Assembly (NCBI RefSeq): GCF_001429725.1
Contig: NZ_LMHV01000014.1
Location: 1-45,573 of the forward strand
Direction of reading: 5' to 3'
DNA from: Rhizobium sp. Root708
GTDB lineage: Bacteria; Pseudomonadota; Alphaproteobacteria; Rhizobiales; Rhizobiaceae
DNA: 45,573 nucleotides
In this document: piece after piece, positions 35,000 through 43,247 of the stretch
How the letters are laid out: every line of letters starts with the position of its first letter
Position numbering within the stretch: position 1 is the stretch's first letter
Translations under genes and position numbers: made by a program
Notes under the pieces: model-generated
What the model was told of the DNA's origin: nothing
Seen by the model: the letters and a program-made list of their open reading frames with translations, nothing else
Database searches by the model: none

Positions 35000-35886
35000 C
35001 AGGATGCTCCCTTTGCCTTGCTACGCACATACATTGCGTAGCGGAACGGAGCGACCGCCATGATCACGCCGAGGACCAGAACCGTCGCACCCGCCGTGGC
35101 GAGACCGAGGTTCTGACGACCGAAAAGATTGTCCATGATGAACTTGGCCGGAACTTCCGTTGCGCTGCCCGGCCCGCCATTCGTCATGGCGACGACGATG
35201 TCGTAGGTCTTGATTACGCCCATCGCGAGAAGCATGCCGGCGGCGGCGAGCGCAGGCCCGAGCTGCGGCAGGATGATCGAAACGTAGATGCGCCAGACGG
35301 GAATGCCGTCGATCCGCGCAGCCTTCCATTGCTCGGCCTCGATGCCGCGCATGCCGGCAAGAGCGATGACCATGACGAGACCCGCCCCCTGCCAGACGCC
35401 GGCGAGCACCAGCGCGTAGATCGCCATGTCCCGGTTCACTACCCAGTCGAGCACGAAGCTCTCCCATCCGAGCGCACGCACGCTTGCCTGAATGCCGAGT
35501 GTCGGATTGAGCATCCACTGCCAGATCAGGCCGGTTACGACAAAGGACATGGCGTAGGGATAAAGGAAGATGGTGCGGAGAGCGCTCTCGAAGCGGATCT
35601 TTCGGTCGAGTGCTGCCGCGAGGAGGAAACCCAGCAAAAGACAGCCGCCGACGTAGAGAACACCGAAGATCAAAACATTGTGCAGCGAAGCGAGCCATTT
35701 GGCGGAGGCAAAGAGCTTCGTATATTGCGCAAAACCGACGTAGGTCGATGACGGAAAGATCGTCGAGTTGGTGAACGACAGGCGTATCGACCAAGCCATG
35801 GTGCCAATAAAGACCACCACCGCGACCAGCCATGTCGGCAGCAGCGCAAGGGTCGCAGAGAGATTGGACTTACGTTTCATAGGCAT
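34999..35886 (-). CDS. CUT1 sugar ABC transporter permease 1 (MalF-type)
   Basis: This permease of about 295 residues has LALLPTWLVAVVVFIGTMAW at the first membrane helix, FLYPYAMSFVVTGLIWQWML in the middle, and the EAA loop EAEQWKAARIDGIPVWRIYVS. ATG 35886 gives a short basic leader (MPMKRKSN); the ATG at 35931 would add residues without support. It is preceded by the binding-protein gene. Family assignment is secure. Confidence 0.92.
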   Translation of the reverse strand: MPMKRKSNLSATLALLPTWLVAVVVFIGTMAWSIRLSFTNSTIFPSSTYVGFAQYTKLFASAKWLASLHNVLIFGVLYVGGCLLLGFLLAAALDRKIRFESALRTIFLYPYAMSFVVTGLIWQWMLNPTLGIQASVRALGWESFVLDWVVNRDMAIYALVLAGVWQGAGLVMVIALAGMRGIEAEQWKAARIDGIPVWRIYVSIILPQLGPALAAAGMLLAMGVIKTYDIVVAMTNGGPGSATEVPAKFIMDNLFGRQNLGLATAGATVLVLGVIMAVAPFRYAMYVRSKAKGAS

Positions 35887-35984
35887 CGTGCGTTCTTGAT
35901 GGAAAGAAAACGAGCGTCGCGTCGCCGGCAAGGCGCAACCACGGCAATGGCGCCGGACTTAATCCGGCGCCGTCTGCTGGGATC

Positions 35985-37217
35985 TTACTCGAAGATGGCG
36001 AAGAAGCTTTCGGCAGCAGCTGCCGCGTCGTAGGTGCCGCCGCTCCAGTATTCATCGACGAAGTCGTCGAGCTGTCCGACCTGCTGAGGCGTCAGCACAA
36101 TGGCCTGATCCGGCACGATAGAACCGGCGCTCATCAGTTCGAGGCCCTTCTGCGCGCAAACATCGAGCTTCGTTTTGTCGACGTCCGAACGAGCAGGGAC
36201 CGAACCCTTCTTCAGCGAAAACTCGACCTGGACAGCGGGATCCATCACCACTTCGGCAAGGAGTTTCTGCGCCTTGTCGGTTTCAGCCTTGCCGGTCTTG
36301 GGGAAGTAAAAGGAGTCAGCAATGTAGACCATGCCAGGCGATTCCGGGACGATCATGCAGCCGTAGTCCTTGCCGGGTTGCTTGCCGGCGACGGTAAACT
36401 CGCCTTTGGCCCAGTCACCCATGAACTGCACGCCGGCCTTGGCCGTGATCAGCATGGCGGTCGCGTCGTTCCAGTTGCGGCCGGCCGCACCGTCGTCGAT
36501 ATAAGTGTGCAGCTTGGCAAGGATCTCGAGGGTCTTCTTGACGCCGGCGACGGACGCTTCGCTCTTGTCCTTATCCACGTAGATCTTCTGGAAACCGTCG
36601 ATCCCGACCTGGGAAAGAAGGACCATATTGAAGACCTTGGATTGCTGCCACGGCTGGCCGCCCCAGGCGACCGGCACGATGCCTGCCGCCTTCAACTTGT
36701 CGAGATCCGCGAAGAAGGCGTCCCAGGTCTTCGGCTCTTCGGTGATGCCGGCCTTTGCGAAGGCATCCTTGGAGTAGAACACCCAGCTTTCGCCATGCGC
36801 GCCGGTCGGGACGAGGTAGGGCTTGCCGTCGTAGGAAATGAGATCCTGGATCGATTTCGGCAGGACGTCGGCCCATTTGCCGCTGGCAGCCACGTCGTCA
36901 ATCGGGTTGAACAATCCCTGGCTGACGAAATCGGCCGCCGCAAGACCGATGACGCCCTGCTTGGCGCCCGGAGGATCCCCGGCCACCACACGGTTCTGGA
37001 ACGCTGCATCGGCGGCGCCGAAGCCTGCGATCGAGGAGTCCTTCCAGACGCCGCCACGCTTTTCAAACTCGGTCTTGATGACGTTGAGCGCTGCCGCCTC
37101 GCCGCCCGAGGTCCAGGACGAAAGAATTTCGATCGTCGGCTTGTCTTCGGCTTGCGCCTGCATTGAGAAACCGGCGAATGCCACGCCGGCCAGAAGGAGT
37201 TTCAGCATTGTCTTCAT
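35985..37217 (-). CDS. CUT1 sugar ABC transporter substrate-binding protein
   Basis: This 410-residue periplasmic protein has a signal peptide (MKTMLKLLLAGVAFAGFSMQ, cleavage near AQAEDK) followed by a family 1 solute-binding fold: IEILSSWTSGGEAAALNVIK, GKPYLVPTGAHGESWVFYSKDAF, and GVQFMGDWAKGEF. AGAGGTGG lies before the ATG. It is the second gene of the operon, 58 bp after the TIM-barrel gene, and precedes both permeases. The GESWVFY region resembles glucose- or glucoside-type binding proteins, but the ligand is not established. Confidence 0.93.
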   Translation of the reverse strand: MKTMLKLLLAGVAFAGFSMQAQAEDKPTIEILSSWTSGGEAAALNVIKTEFEKRGGVWKDSSIAGFGAADAAFQNRVVAGDPPGAKQGVIGLAAADFVSQGLFNPIDDVAASGKWADVLPKSIQDLISYDGKPYLVPTGAHGESWVFYSKDAFAKAGITEEPKTWDAFFADLDKLKAAGIVPVAWGGQPWQQSKVFNMVLLSQVGIDGFQKIYVDKDKSEASVAGVKKTLEILAKLHTYIDDGAAGRNWNDATAMLITAKAGVQFMGDWAKGEFTVAGKQPGKDYGCMIVPESPGMVYIADSFYFPKTGKAETDKAQKLLAEVVMDPAVQVEFSLKKGSVPARSDVDKTKLDVCAQKGLELMSAGSIVPDQAIVLTPQQVGQLDDFVDEYWSGGTYDAAAAAESFFAIFE

Positions 37218-37275
37218 GGTTCCACCTCTTGAATATGCCCTCTTGGTGGGGCGCTGGTCGTCTTGGGAGTAGTTG

Positions 37276-38226
37276 TCAGCGATAGATCGGCAGCAGTGAC
37301 TGCCGCACGAGCGTCAGGCCATTGGCGATGTCGCCAACCGGATCGGCTGCGGCGTCTAGTTCGAGAATTGCCCAGCCTTGATAGCCACGGTCGCGAAGCA
37401 ATCTGGCCCAGGCCGGCCAATCGACCCGCCCCAGGCCGAAGCCGCAGAAGTATGGCCGGTGGCTGTCGTGGATATGCTCGTCGATCGGCGTGTCGGCGGG
37501 CATCGGGCCGAGCGCATCCTTCCAATGCGCGATGATGACACGCTCATGATGGCGGTCGACCAGCTGTACCGGATCCGACCCCGCAACGATGATATGGGCG
37601 GTATCCGGGCACATGTGCACATATGCGGGATCCGTGAGCATCATCATCAGATCGACGTCGCGCGCGGCAGCAAAGATCGAATGCGCTTCCGTGTGCAGCG
37701 CAAGCCGCACGCCGCGCGCATAAAGAACGGCGCCGAGCCGGTTCAGGAAATCGGCGATTACCTTTGCCCGGTCGAAGTCGAAGAACTGTACGGGCTGAGC
37801 GCCGAGCGTCTGGCGAAGCGGCGCGCCGATCACCATGATGTCGCTGCCGCAGGCCTTCAGGAAGTCGGCGTATTTCTCTGCCTTGGCGATCAGCGCGTCC
37901 TGCGCTTCCCGCTGGGTAAAATCGCCGGCAGCTTCGAGCTCAGCGAAAAAGCCGCTGCAGAGCGTAAGGCCGCGCTTCGACAATTCGCCGGCAAAGGCCT
38001 CCACGGAACCGTAGGTCTTGATCGCGTCCTGCCAGTTGAAGGGGGAGAAGGTCAGCTCGACGCCGGTGACACCTGATGCCTGAACGCTGTCGAGAATCTT
38101 GTCCCAAAAGGCGCGAGGCTGGGTCTTGGCGTGCTCTATGATGGCGTCATGGCTGTCGACACCCCAGAAACCGGGGTGAAAGAAAGTCACGAGGTCGACG
38201 CCGAAGCGGAGCCTTTCATTCGTCAT
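37276..38226 (-). CDS. TIM-barrel sugar isomerase/epimerase (IolE-like)
   Basis: This protein of about 316 residues is in the xylose-isomerase-like family. Candidate metal ligands are E in LALHTEAHS, D in HMCPDTAHI, H in VIIAHWKDA and E in WAILELDAA, the E-D-H-E pattern of inosose dehydratase and keto-sugar isomerases. ATG 38226 begins MTNERLRFG, directly before the first strand; an in-frame ATG at 38256 is less likely. It is the first gene of the LacI-controlled operon with the CUT1 transporter and GMC oxidoreductase. It may act on the 3-keto or other oxidised sugar made by the GMC enzyme, which is inference. Confidence 0.8.
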   Translation of the reverse strand: MTNERLRFGVDLVTFFHPGFWGVDSHDAIIEHAKTQPRAFWDKILDSVQASGVTGVELTFSPFNWQDAIKTYGSVEAFAGELSKRGLTLCSGFFAELEAAGDFTQREAQDALIAKAEKYADFLKACGSDIMVIGAPLRQTLGAQPVQFFDFDRAKVIADFLNRLGAVLYARGVRLALHTEAHSIFAAARDVDLMMMLTDPAYVHMCPDTAHIIVAGSDPVQLVDRHHERVIIAHWKDALGPMPADTPIDEHIHDSHRPYFCGFGLGRVDWPAWARLLRDRGYQGWAILELDAAADPVGDIANGLTLVRQSLLPIYR

Positions 38227-38314
38227 AGCCAATCCAATCCTCCAGGCGTGACCCATCGCCTTGCGAAAGGAATGTTCCGCAATAAATAAGTCATACTTTT
38301 CAATGCATTACGTT

Positions 38315-38332
38315 ATGGCAAACGTTTGCCAT
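38315..38332. promoter_or_regulatory. LacI-type operator 1
   Basis: ATGGCAAACGTTTGCCAT is a perfect 18-bp palindrome with the central CG of LacI/GalR-family operators. It lies about 89 bp upstream of the minus-strand TIM-barrel start, in the 223-bp region (38227-38449) divergent to a lacI gene, and probably binds that LacI protein. Confidence 0.8.
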
Positions 38333-38375
38333 GACTAGATAATAGCCAAGCTGTTTTTTTACGCAAGCGTTTTTT

Positions 38376-38390
38376 GGCAAACGTTTGCTA
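38376..38390. promoter_or_regulatory. LacI-type operator 2
   Basis: GGCAAACGTTTGCTA repeats the core GCAAACGTTTGC (38377-38388) of operator 1. The two core centres are 59 bp apart. It lies 60 bp before the divergent lacI start, so it could serve autoregulation or looping with operator 1. Confidence 0.78.
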
Positions 38391-38449
38391 TGAATCGCGG
38401 CTTGCCCTAGAGTTGCAGGCAAATACCGCCGGGGAGGGAATGAAGAGAC

Positions 38450-39520
38450 GTGAGCAAAAACAAGGATGTGCTCGGGGAGGAGCAGTCGGGGCCCCTCATG
38501 GCCGATGTGGCAAAACTTGCTGGTGTTGCGATTTCGGCGGTCAGCCGGGCGTTGGCAAATCCCGGTCGTGTGAATGAAAAGACGCGTCAGAAGATCGATG
38601 CGGCCGCCAAGCAACTGGGCTACACACCGAACGCCATGGCTCGGGGGTTGAGGGTCGGCAAATCGAACATCATCATGATCGTTTTGCCGGGCTCGCTCTA
38701 TTATGGCGCCTCGCAGGTGATCCCGCAGGTCCTGCAGAGCATCAACAAGTCGCTGATACAGGGCGGCTACAACCTGATGATCGCCAACCTCGACCGCGAC
38801 GAGGCGTCGGAGAGGCACATTCTCGATCTTGCGTTCGGCGGGACGGTGCGCGGCGCGATCATCCTGTCGTCGAAGCTGCCGGAGGTCGATGGAAGGTCGC
38901 TTGCCTCAGCCGGTCTACCGATCGTTTCCATGCTTCTCGACATGAGCGAGGCTGGCCTGCCGAGCGTCGTGACGAACGATCGCGAGGCGATCCGCGAGGC
39001 GACGAACGATTTGATCGCTCTCGGCCATCGCCGGTTTCTCTACCTCGCCGGACCACAGGAGAACTATCACGACGTCGAGCGTTTCGCTGGCGTTATCGAA
39101 GCGCTTCGGGGCGCCGGTCTGCCTGACAGTGTGGTGGTTCGATCCGGTGGCCGGCTGGACTATCAGCAGGGTTTCAATATCGGCCTGGAGGCGGCGGACG
39201 ATTTCGCCGCGCTTGGCGATAAACCCACGGCCGTCATCGCAACCAGCGACGACATGGCCATCTCCTTCATGAGCCGCACGCAGGCCATGGGACTGAAAAT
39301 TCCTGACGATCTCTCGATCGTGTCCTTCGACGGTTCGCCGGTTTGCGCCTTCTGCTCGCCGCCGCTCTCCACGATCGAACAACCAATGGAAGAGATGGGG
39401 CAAACTGCCGTTGCTCTGCTGCTGGCCGCGATCGATCGGACGGACCAACCCCGGCAGCTTCGAAACGTCATCCGTAGCCGGCTCATCGTGCGTGAAAGCA
39501 TGACGACGCCAAAGGGCTGA
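38450..39520 (+). CDS. LacI-family transcriptional regulator of the sugar/GMC operon
   Basis: This 356-residue repressor has a LacI helix-turn-helix (ADVAKLAGVAISAVSRALANPGRVNEKTR), a hinge, then a periplasmic-binding-protein-like domain (LIQGGYNLMIANLDRDEASE, LGHRRFLYLAGP, PTAVIATSDDMAISFM). GTG 38450 with upstream GGGGAGGG fits; ATG 38498 is an internal alternative that would cut the HTH region close. It is divergent from the TIM-barrel/CUT1/GMC operon with two matching palindromic operators between them, so it most likely represses that operon and itself. The inducer is presumably a sugar. Confidence 0.9.
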   Translation: MSKNKDVLGEEQSGPLMADVAKLAGVAISAVSRALANPGRVNEKTRQKIDAAAKQLGYTPNAMARGLRVGKSNIIMIVLPGSLYYGASQVIPQVLQSINKSLIQGGYNLMIANLDRDEASERHILDLAFGGTVRGAIILSSKLPEVDGRSLASAGLPIVSMLLDMSEAGLPSVVTNDREAIREATNDLIALGHRRFLYLAGPQENYHDVERFAGVIEALRGAGLPDSVVVRSGGRLDYQQGFNIGLEAADDFAALGDKPTAVIATSDDMAISFMSRTQAMGLKIPDDLSIVSFDGSPVCAFCSPPLSTIEQPMEEMGQTAVALLLAAIDRTDQPRQLRNVIRSRLIVRESMTTPKG

Positions 39521-39612
39521 TGTGATCTGGGGATCGCGTCGTGTAGCGTGGCGACGAACAGCGAGTAGAAATCGCCGCCGAAGTCGTGGCAAAGATAGTC
39601 GCGAGTCCCACG

Positions 39613-40626
39613 ATGGTTCGAACGATGACGAAACCAAGCTATCAGGATATCGCCCGGCTCGCGGGTGTTGGCACTGCGACGGTCGAGCGCGTATTGAACG
39701 GGCGTGGCGGCGTTCGGGCCGAGCTGATCGAGAAAGTCGCCGTTGCCGCGCGTGTGCTGAACTATCCTCGCGTCCTGCCCGAAACGCATCGAGGTCTTAT
39801 CCGGATCGAAGTGCTGATGGTGCGGCCGGAGACGACGTTCTACCGGCGGCTTGCTAACGCCTTCGAGGCGATCTCGGCGACGCTCGACCCGTTGGTGATC
39901 GTTCATCGCAGCTTTGCCGATGAGCGGAATGCGGCGGAGATCGCCGCTCGCATCCTCAAGTCGAGATCGTCTCGCTCTGCCCTGATACTCGCGGTCCCCA
40001 ATAGCCCCGCGATCAATGCGGCCGTGGAGGCCGTCTCCAAGCAGGGCCTTCCGGTGGTTCATGTGGTGACTCGTGCATCGGAGACGACAGGCGATTTCGT
40101 CGGTATCGACAATTACGCCGCCGGCCGTACAGCCGCTCACTTCATTGCACGAATGGCCCGCCGAAGCGGACCCGTCGTTGCTCTCTGCCATCCGATCTAT
40201 CAGGTCCATCGCGATCGCATTCGCGGCTTCTCCGATTATTTCCTGGAGCATTCGGGCGACGTGGGGTTCGAATGGCTGGCCTTCACGCGCGACGAGGAGC
40301 ATTACAGTGCGGAGTCGCTGTCGGAGGCGCTCGCCAAATATCCGAATCTCGTTGGCCTCTATAACGCCGGCGGCGCAAATTCGGCGCTGATCAATGTGCT
40401 TCGCCGCCACCCCGGATTTCGCGATCTCTTGTATATCGGCCACGAATTAACCGACTACACGCGTTCCGCCTTGCGGGATGGCATCATGGATGTCGTGCTC
40501 GACCAGGCGCCGGAAGCGCAGGCGCAGCGCGCCCTCGATCTGGTCCTGCATCGCATCGGCCTGACGAAGATAAAACCCGATCCCAACCACATCCGGTTCA
40601 TCACGATCACCGCCGAGGGGCTTTGA
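39613..40626 (+). CDS. LacI-family transcriptional regulator of the moc-like operon
   Basis: The protein has about 337 residues. The HTH is YQDIARLAGVGTATVERVLNGRGGV, an atypical LacI motif with TVER in place of TVSR. The effector domain includes ALILAVPNSPAINAAV, VGIDNYAAGRTAAHFIARMA and NLVGLYNAGGANSALI. ATG 39613 is a compromise; GTG 39586 and ATG 39625 are also in frame and none has a strong ribosome site. It lies 181 bp upstream of the hydroxylase gene on the same strand, with a palindrome (40623-40640) overlapping its stop codon. It probably controls the downstream operon. Confidence 0.85.
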   Translation: MVRTMTKPSYQDIARLAGVGTATVERVLNGRGGVRAELIEKVAVAARVLNYPRVLPETHRGLIRIEVLMVRPETTFYRRLANAFEAISATLDPLVIVHRSFADERNAAEIAARILKSRSSRSALILAVPNSPAINAAVEAVSKQGLPVVHVVTRASETTGDFVGIDNYAAGRTAAHFIARMARRSGPVVALCHPIYQVHRDRIRGFSDYFLEHSGDVGFEWLAFTRDEEHYSAESLSEALAKYPNLVGLYNAGGANSALINVLRRHPGFRDLLYIGHELTDYTRSALRDGIMDVVLDQAPEAQAQRALDLVLHRIGLTKIKPDPNHIRFITITAEGL

Positions 40627-40640
40627 TCTAATTTGATCAA
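40623..40640. promoter_or_regulatory. Palindrome upstream of the moc-like operon, candidate LacI operator
   Basis: TTGATC-TAATTT-GATCAA has perfect 6-bp arms around an AATT core. It overlaps the TGA stop of the lacI gene and lies about 167 bp before the hydroxylase start. Its core lacks the central CG common in LacI sites, which fits the atypical recognition helix of the adjacent regulator. The rest of the 180-bp gap to 40806 shows no gene. Confidence 0.5.
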
Positions 40641-40806
40641 CTAAGGCTTCGGCGTTTCGGCCATCCTCCTGCTACTTTGAATGCAGGGAGGAGATGCCGG
40701 CAGGTCCCTATGGGACTGGCCGGAACCGAGTGCGCCATGCGCTCTCTCCTTCACGTCGAAAACCTTGTGTGGGCGCAGGCTGACGAAGCGCCCGGAGGAG
40801 AGCGCA

Positions 40807-41841
40807 ATGGACGATCTGAAGTATGGAGTGCGCAACAAGCGCGGAGATTGGACGCCGAACAAGCCGGTCGAATATGCGCCGCTTTTTCAGTTTCCGACCC
40901 GGTTCATGGCGATCCTGAAGTGGCTGCCGCACTACTTCTTCCCATGGAACGTGATCTTCGCGATTTCGGCCGTTGCCTATTGGGTATGGGTCATTCCGTC
41001 GGTCGAGACGATGCAAACGATCGGCGCCGGCTGGGTGGCGTGGCTGTATGGCGTGAATGCGGTATGTGTCTTCCTGTTTTACGGGGCGTTCGAACTCCAT
41101 CTCTATGTTTTGAAGCGCCAGGAAAACCGCTTCAAATATAACGGCAAGTTTCCGGCCGAACAGAAAAGCAAGGCGTTCTGGTTCGAAAGCCAGAACCTCG
41201 ACAATATCCTGAGGACTTTTCTCTCAGGCGTGACGATCTGGACGGCGCTCGAGGTTGGGATGCTGTGGGCCTACGCCAATGGCTATGCGCCCTGGCTGAG
41301 CTTTGCCGAAAACCCATGGACGCTCGCCGTTGTCGCGCTCGTGGTGCCTGTCATTCACGAGTTCCATTTCTTCTGCGTGCACCGGCTCATCCACACGCCG
41401 TTTCTCTACAAGTGGGTCCACTCGGTTCACCACAACTCGGTCAACCCTTCGCCGTGGTCGTCGCTGTCGATGCATCCCGTCGAGCACCTTCTGTACTTCG
41501 GCACGGTCTTCTACCATCTGATCCTGCCGTCCAATCCGATCATCATGCTCTACCAGCTTCATTATGCGGGATTTGGTGCCATCCCCGGCCACGTCGGTTT
41601 CGACAAGGTCGAGGTGGGCGACGAGAAGCTGGTGGATAGCCACGCCTATGCTCATTACCTGCACCACAAGTATTTCGAGGTGAACTACGGCGATGCCCTG
41701 ATCCCCCTCGATCGCTGGTTCGGCACATGGCACGACGGCTCCCCCGAAGGCGACACTCACATGCAGGAACGTTACAAGAAGCGGAAGGAAAAGCTTGCCG
41801 CCAAGAAGGCTCGCTCGGAAGCACAGGAGGTCGCACGATGA
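40807..41841 (+). CDS. Membrane di-iron hydroxylase of the sterol desaturase/fatty acid hydroxylase family (MocD-like role)
   Basis: This 344-residue membrane protein has four hydrophobic segments and the FA_hydroxylase histidine clusters: H187, H192, H196; H205, H208, H209 (HSVHH); H223 and H227; H279, H283, H286, H287 (HYLHH). These bind a di-iron centre that uses oxygen and electrons to hydroxylate a substrate. GGAGGAG at 40794-40800 fixes the ATG at 40807. A Rieske ferredoxin overlaps its stop and a ferredoxin reductase follows, giving a three-component monooxygenase. In Rhizobium leguminosarum mocDEF, a comparable set is proposed to demethylate the rhizopine 3-O-methyl-scyllo-inosamine. 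Whether this protein is orthologous to MocD or only analogous is uncertain. Confidence 0.82.
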   Translation: MDDLKYGVRNKRGDWTPNKPVEYAPLFQFPTRFMAILKWLPHYFFPWNVIFAISAVAYWVWVIPSVETMQTIGAGWVAWLYGVNAVCVFLFYGAFELHLYVLKRQENRFKYNGKFPAEQKSKAFWFESQNLDNILRTFLSGVTIWTALEVGMLWAYANGYAPWLSFAENPWTLAVVALVVPVIHEFHFFCVHRLIHTPFLYKWVHSVHHNSVNPSPWSSLSMHPVEHLLYFGTVFYHLILPSNPIIMLYQLHYAGFGAIPGHVGFDKVEVGDEKLVDSHAYAHYLHHKYFEVNYGDALIPLDRWFGTWHDGSPEGDTHMQERYKKRKEKLAAKKARSEAQEVAR

Positions 41842-42149
41842 ACTGGATCCCAGCCTGCAGCCTCGACGACATCGAACAGGAAGGCGCCATGCGCTTCGAC
41901 CATGAGGGACGCACCTACGCGATCTACCGCGCACCCGATGACAGCGTCTATTGCACAGCGGGTCTCTGCACCCACGAAGCGATCCATCTTGCGGATGGCC
42001 TCGTGATGGATTTCGAGGTCGAATGTCCCAAGCATTCCGGCGCGTTCGACTACCGAACGGGCGAGGCGCTCAGACTTCCTGCCTGCGAAAACCTGAAGAC
42101 TTATCCGGTCGAAGTCATCGACGGAGAAGTCCGCGTGGCCCTCGCCTAA
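41838..42149 (+). CDS. Rieske [2Fe-2S] ferredoxin (MocE-like)
   Basis: This 103-residue protein has Rieske cluster ligands C44 and H46 (LCTHEAIH) and C63 and H66 (ECPKHSGAF), then FDYRTGEALRLPACENL, as in ferredoxins of ring-hydroxylating and MocE systems. It would carry electrons from the reductase to the hydroxylase. The start overlaps the hydroxylase stop by ATGA, indicating translational coupling. Size and motifs match the MocE family closely. Confidence 0.9.
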   Translation: MNWIPACSLDDIEQEGAMRFDHEGRTYAIYRAPDDSVYCTAGLCTHEAIHLADGLVMDFEVECPKHSGAFDYRTGEALRLPACENLKTYPVEVIDGEVRVALA

Positions 42150-42184
42150 ACCCCCACCACAGACACAGCGATTGACATGAACCG

Positions 42185-42200
42185 GGCCCCCCGCGGGGCC
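42185..42200 (+). other. GC-rich hairpin between ferredoxin and binding-protein genes
   Basis: GGCCCC (42185-42190) pairs with GGGGCC (42195-42200) over a CCGC loop in the 96-bp gap after the ferredoxin gene. No T-run follows, so it is likelier an mRNA stability or expression-balancing element than a full terminator. Confidence 0.4.
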
Positions 42201-42245
42201 TCCGGATGCAACTTGGGCGGCCCGGCGCTCAATTGGGAGGATGAC

Positions 42246-43190
42246 ATGAAATCAGTTTACGTTGGCGCCTTGGCGGCGCTCCTGATGGCCGGCACTGCAT
42301 CGGCCGAGACGATCGGTGTCTCGATGCAGAGCTTCGACAACAACTTCCAGACATTGTTGCGCGAAGGGCTGCAGTCCAGAGCCACCGAAGTGGATGGCGT
42401 CAAGATACAGGTCGAGGACGCGCAAACCGACATCTCCAAGCAGATCAACCAGGTGAACAACTTCATTGCTGCTGGCGTCGATGCGATCGTCGTGACCTTG
42501 GCCGACGCTTCCGCTGCACCGGGTATCAGTGCCGCGGCGCAGAAGGCGAACATTCCGCTAGTCTACCTCAATCTCGAACCCGGCAATGTCGCGCAGCTCC
42601 CCGAGAAGCAAGCCTATGTCGGATCGAAGGAAACCGATTCCGGCAAGCTCGCGGCCGAGGCGACCTGCGATCTCTTGACGGCGAAGAAGAAGGAAGGGAA
42701 CGCCCAGGTCTATATCCTGATGGGGGACCTTGCTCATCAGGCATCGCGCGATCGGACTTCGTCGTTCAAGGAAACGCTGGCTAGTGGTGCCTGCAAGGGC
42801 GCGGCGATTGCCGACGAGCAATCCGCGGTATGGCAGCGAACCAACGCCATGGACCTGACGACGAACTGGATCACGAGCGGCCGGCCGATCGATGTCGTCT
42901 TCGCGAACAATGACGAGATGGCACTCGGCGCAATTCAAGCGATGAAGGCCGCCGGCACATCGATGGACGACGTCATCGTCGTCGGCATCGACGCGACGCA
43001 GGACGCCTTGGCTGCCATGGCGGCCGGTGATCTCGACGCGACCGTGTTCCAGAACGCCAAGGCTCAGTCCGCAAGCGCGCTTGATGCCGCCGTGGCGCTG
43101 GCCCGCGGGCAGAAGGTCGAGAAGCAGGTCATGGTGCCCTTCGAGCTCGTCACGCCGAAAAACATGAACCAGTACGCAAGCCGAAACTGA
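42246..43190 (+). CDS. Inositol/rhizopine-type sugar ABC transporter substrate-binding protein (MocB-like)
   Basis: This 314-residue periplasmic protein has signal peptide MKSVYVGALAALLMAGTASA and a type I pentose/inositol-binding fold: IGVSMQSFDNNFQTLLREGL, INQVNNFIAAGVDAIVVTLAD, YVGSKETDSGKLAAEA, FANNDEMALGAIQAMKAAG and VVGIDATQDALAAMAAG. The pattern resembles MocB and the myo-inositol-binding IbpA group. GGGAGG lies just before ATG 42246. It sits between ferredoxin and ferredoxin reductase genes, and no permease or ATPase partner is in the window, so the membrane part may be encoded downstream or elsewhere. The likely ligand is a cyclitol or methylated sugar. Confidence 0.85.
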   Translation: MKSVYVGALAALLMAGTASAETIGVSMQSFDNNFQTLLREGLQSRATEVDGVKIQVEDAQTDISKQINQVNNFIAAGVDAIVVTLADASAAPGISAAAQKANIPLVYLNLEPGNVAQLPEKQAYVGSKETDSGKLAAEATCDLLTAKKKEGNAQVYILMGDLAHQASRDRTSSFKETLASGACKGAAIADEQSAVWQRTNAMDLTTNWITSGRPIDVVFANNDEMALGAIQAMKAAGTSMDDVIVVGIDATQDALAAMAAGDLDATVFQNAKAQSASALDAAVALARGQKVEKQVMVPFELVTPKNMNQYASRN

Positions 43191-43247
43191 TGGCTCGCTG
43201 GCGTATTGCCGGGCGATGCGCCAGCCCAACTCTCGGGTGGAACGAAG

